Part shown: positions 36,415 to 36,716 of the stretch, in pieces
Numbering within the stretch: position 1 is the stretch's first letter
Layout of the letters: each line of letters begins with the position of its first letter
NCBI GenBank assembly: GCA_021735645.1
Contig: JAIPGP010000031.1
Span: forward strand, 1 to 36,716
Length of the DNA stretch: 36,716 nucleotides
Reading direction: 5' to 3'
Source: Candidatus Cloacimonadota bacterium
GTDB lineage: Bacteria > Cloacimonadota > Cloacimonadia > Cloacimonadales > TCS61
Notes under the pieces: model-generated
What the model was told of the DNA's origin: nothing
The model's database searches: none
Seen by the model: the letters and a program-made list of their open reading frames with translations, nothing else
Translations under genes and position numbers: made by a program

Positions 36415-36716
36415 ACGAGAACTATTGTAGGATGAGGAAGTAAGTAATAATTGCCGTAATAATTATTGTTGTTGTTTTCTTAGTTTTTGTTTATTGAAGG
36501 GTATATTTTAGGGAATTCGTGGTTGATGGGGTAAATACTCGCCCTCATGTCAATTGGCGGAGTATATTGTTTTAACCTGTTAACCCAAGTTTACCATTTT
36601 TTTTGTGAAAGTACTGCCCTGTAAGGGTCTAACATTTTTTGGGGTCACTACAGTATTGAATATTTGGTGATAACCCTATCAACTGGTTTATTGCTTATAC
36701 CAAGACTTCTATATAT
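36415..36716. other. AT-rich intergenic tail of the window
   Basis: No gene or clear RNA is seen. The only recognisable word is the IS3-end-like sequence at 36627-36652. The window stops before any further coding region. Confidence 0.6.
36627..36652 (-). mobile_element. Possible IS3-family terminal inverted repeat remnant
   Basis: Read on the minus strand from 36652, the sequence is TGTAGTGACCCCAAAAAATG followed by TTAGAC. It starts with TG, and the GACCCCAAAAA core with TTAGAC resembles the outer ends of many IS3-family (IS150-type) elements. The body would lie toward smaller coordinates, but no transposase frame or opposite end is found before the terminator at 36329. At most it is a remnant or solo end. 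Confidence 0.3.

Overview
The window most resembles the genome of a Gram-negative, anaerobic-type bacterium of the FCB group, probably Candidatus Cloacimonadota or a near relative. This is inference. It rests on four secreted proteins ending in a YPNPFNP-type C-terminal sorting (FlgD-like/T9SS type A) domain, a secreted protein carrying both dockerin repeats and such a tail, LPS-export and TAM outer-membrane genes, and intergenic DNA full of simple and palindromic repeats. No search could be run, so the taxonomy and all family names rest on motif recognition.

Layout. (1) 2-112: the 3' end of a sorting-domain gene, then about 1.5 kb of non-coding, purine-rich repeat DNA (9-nt periodic ATGGAC arrays, GAAAAT tracts, a repeated ~100-bp module, a GGGACTC array). 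(2) 1653-6063, plus strand: ligA-lptF-lptG, apparently one operon behind a consensus TTGACA/TATAAT promoter. (3) 6131-18552, minus strand, transcribed right to left as one compact five-gene operon: secreted M1-type aminopeptidase, a membrane protein with a decayed GGDEF domain, a 1475-residue dockerin/sorting-domain protein, an EnvC-like coiled-coil M23 protein, and a secreted propeller-like/FnIII protein with a sorting domain. (4) 18553-19097: an intergenic region with a 207-bp element bounded by perfect 14-bp inverted repeats (MITE-like). (5) 19098-19703, plus strand: a pRiA4b ORF-3-like protein. (6) 19849-25702, minus strand: tamA-tamB-lapA-like operon for outer-membrane/envelope assembly. 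(7) 25703-27449: an intergenic region dominated by nine tandem copies of a ~103-bp unit, each built from two local hairpins that are also complementary to each other. (8) 27450-33338, plus strand: a CASTOR/POLLUX-like ion channel, an unrecognised 192-residue protein, an FnIII lipoprotein and a predicted outer-membrane protein, closed by a bidirectional terminator. (9) 33415-34911, minus strand: lysS. (10) 35149-36147, plus strand: a glycosyltransferase with a DxD motif and a canonical terminator. (11) The tail is non-coding, with another 9-nt array and a possible IS3-family end.

How the parts fit. Most genes concern the cell envelope: LPS transport to the outer membrane (LptF/G), outer-membrane assembly (TamA/B), peptidoglycan remodelling (EnvC-like) and surface or secreted proteins that would need a type IX-like secretion apparatus encoded elsewhere. 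LigA, LysS and the glycosyltransferase are housekeeping or cell-surface neighbours. No rRNA, tRNA or CRISPR array was recognised. The most unusual structures are the 103-bp hairpin array, the MITE-like element and the 9-nt periodic arrays that recur downstream of genes.
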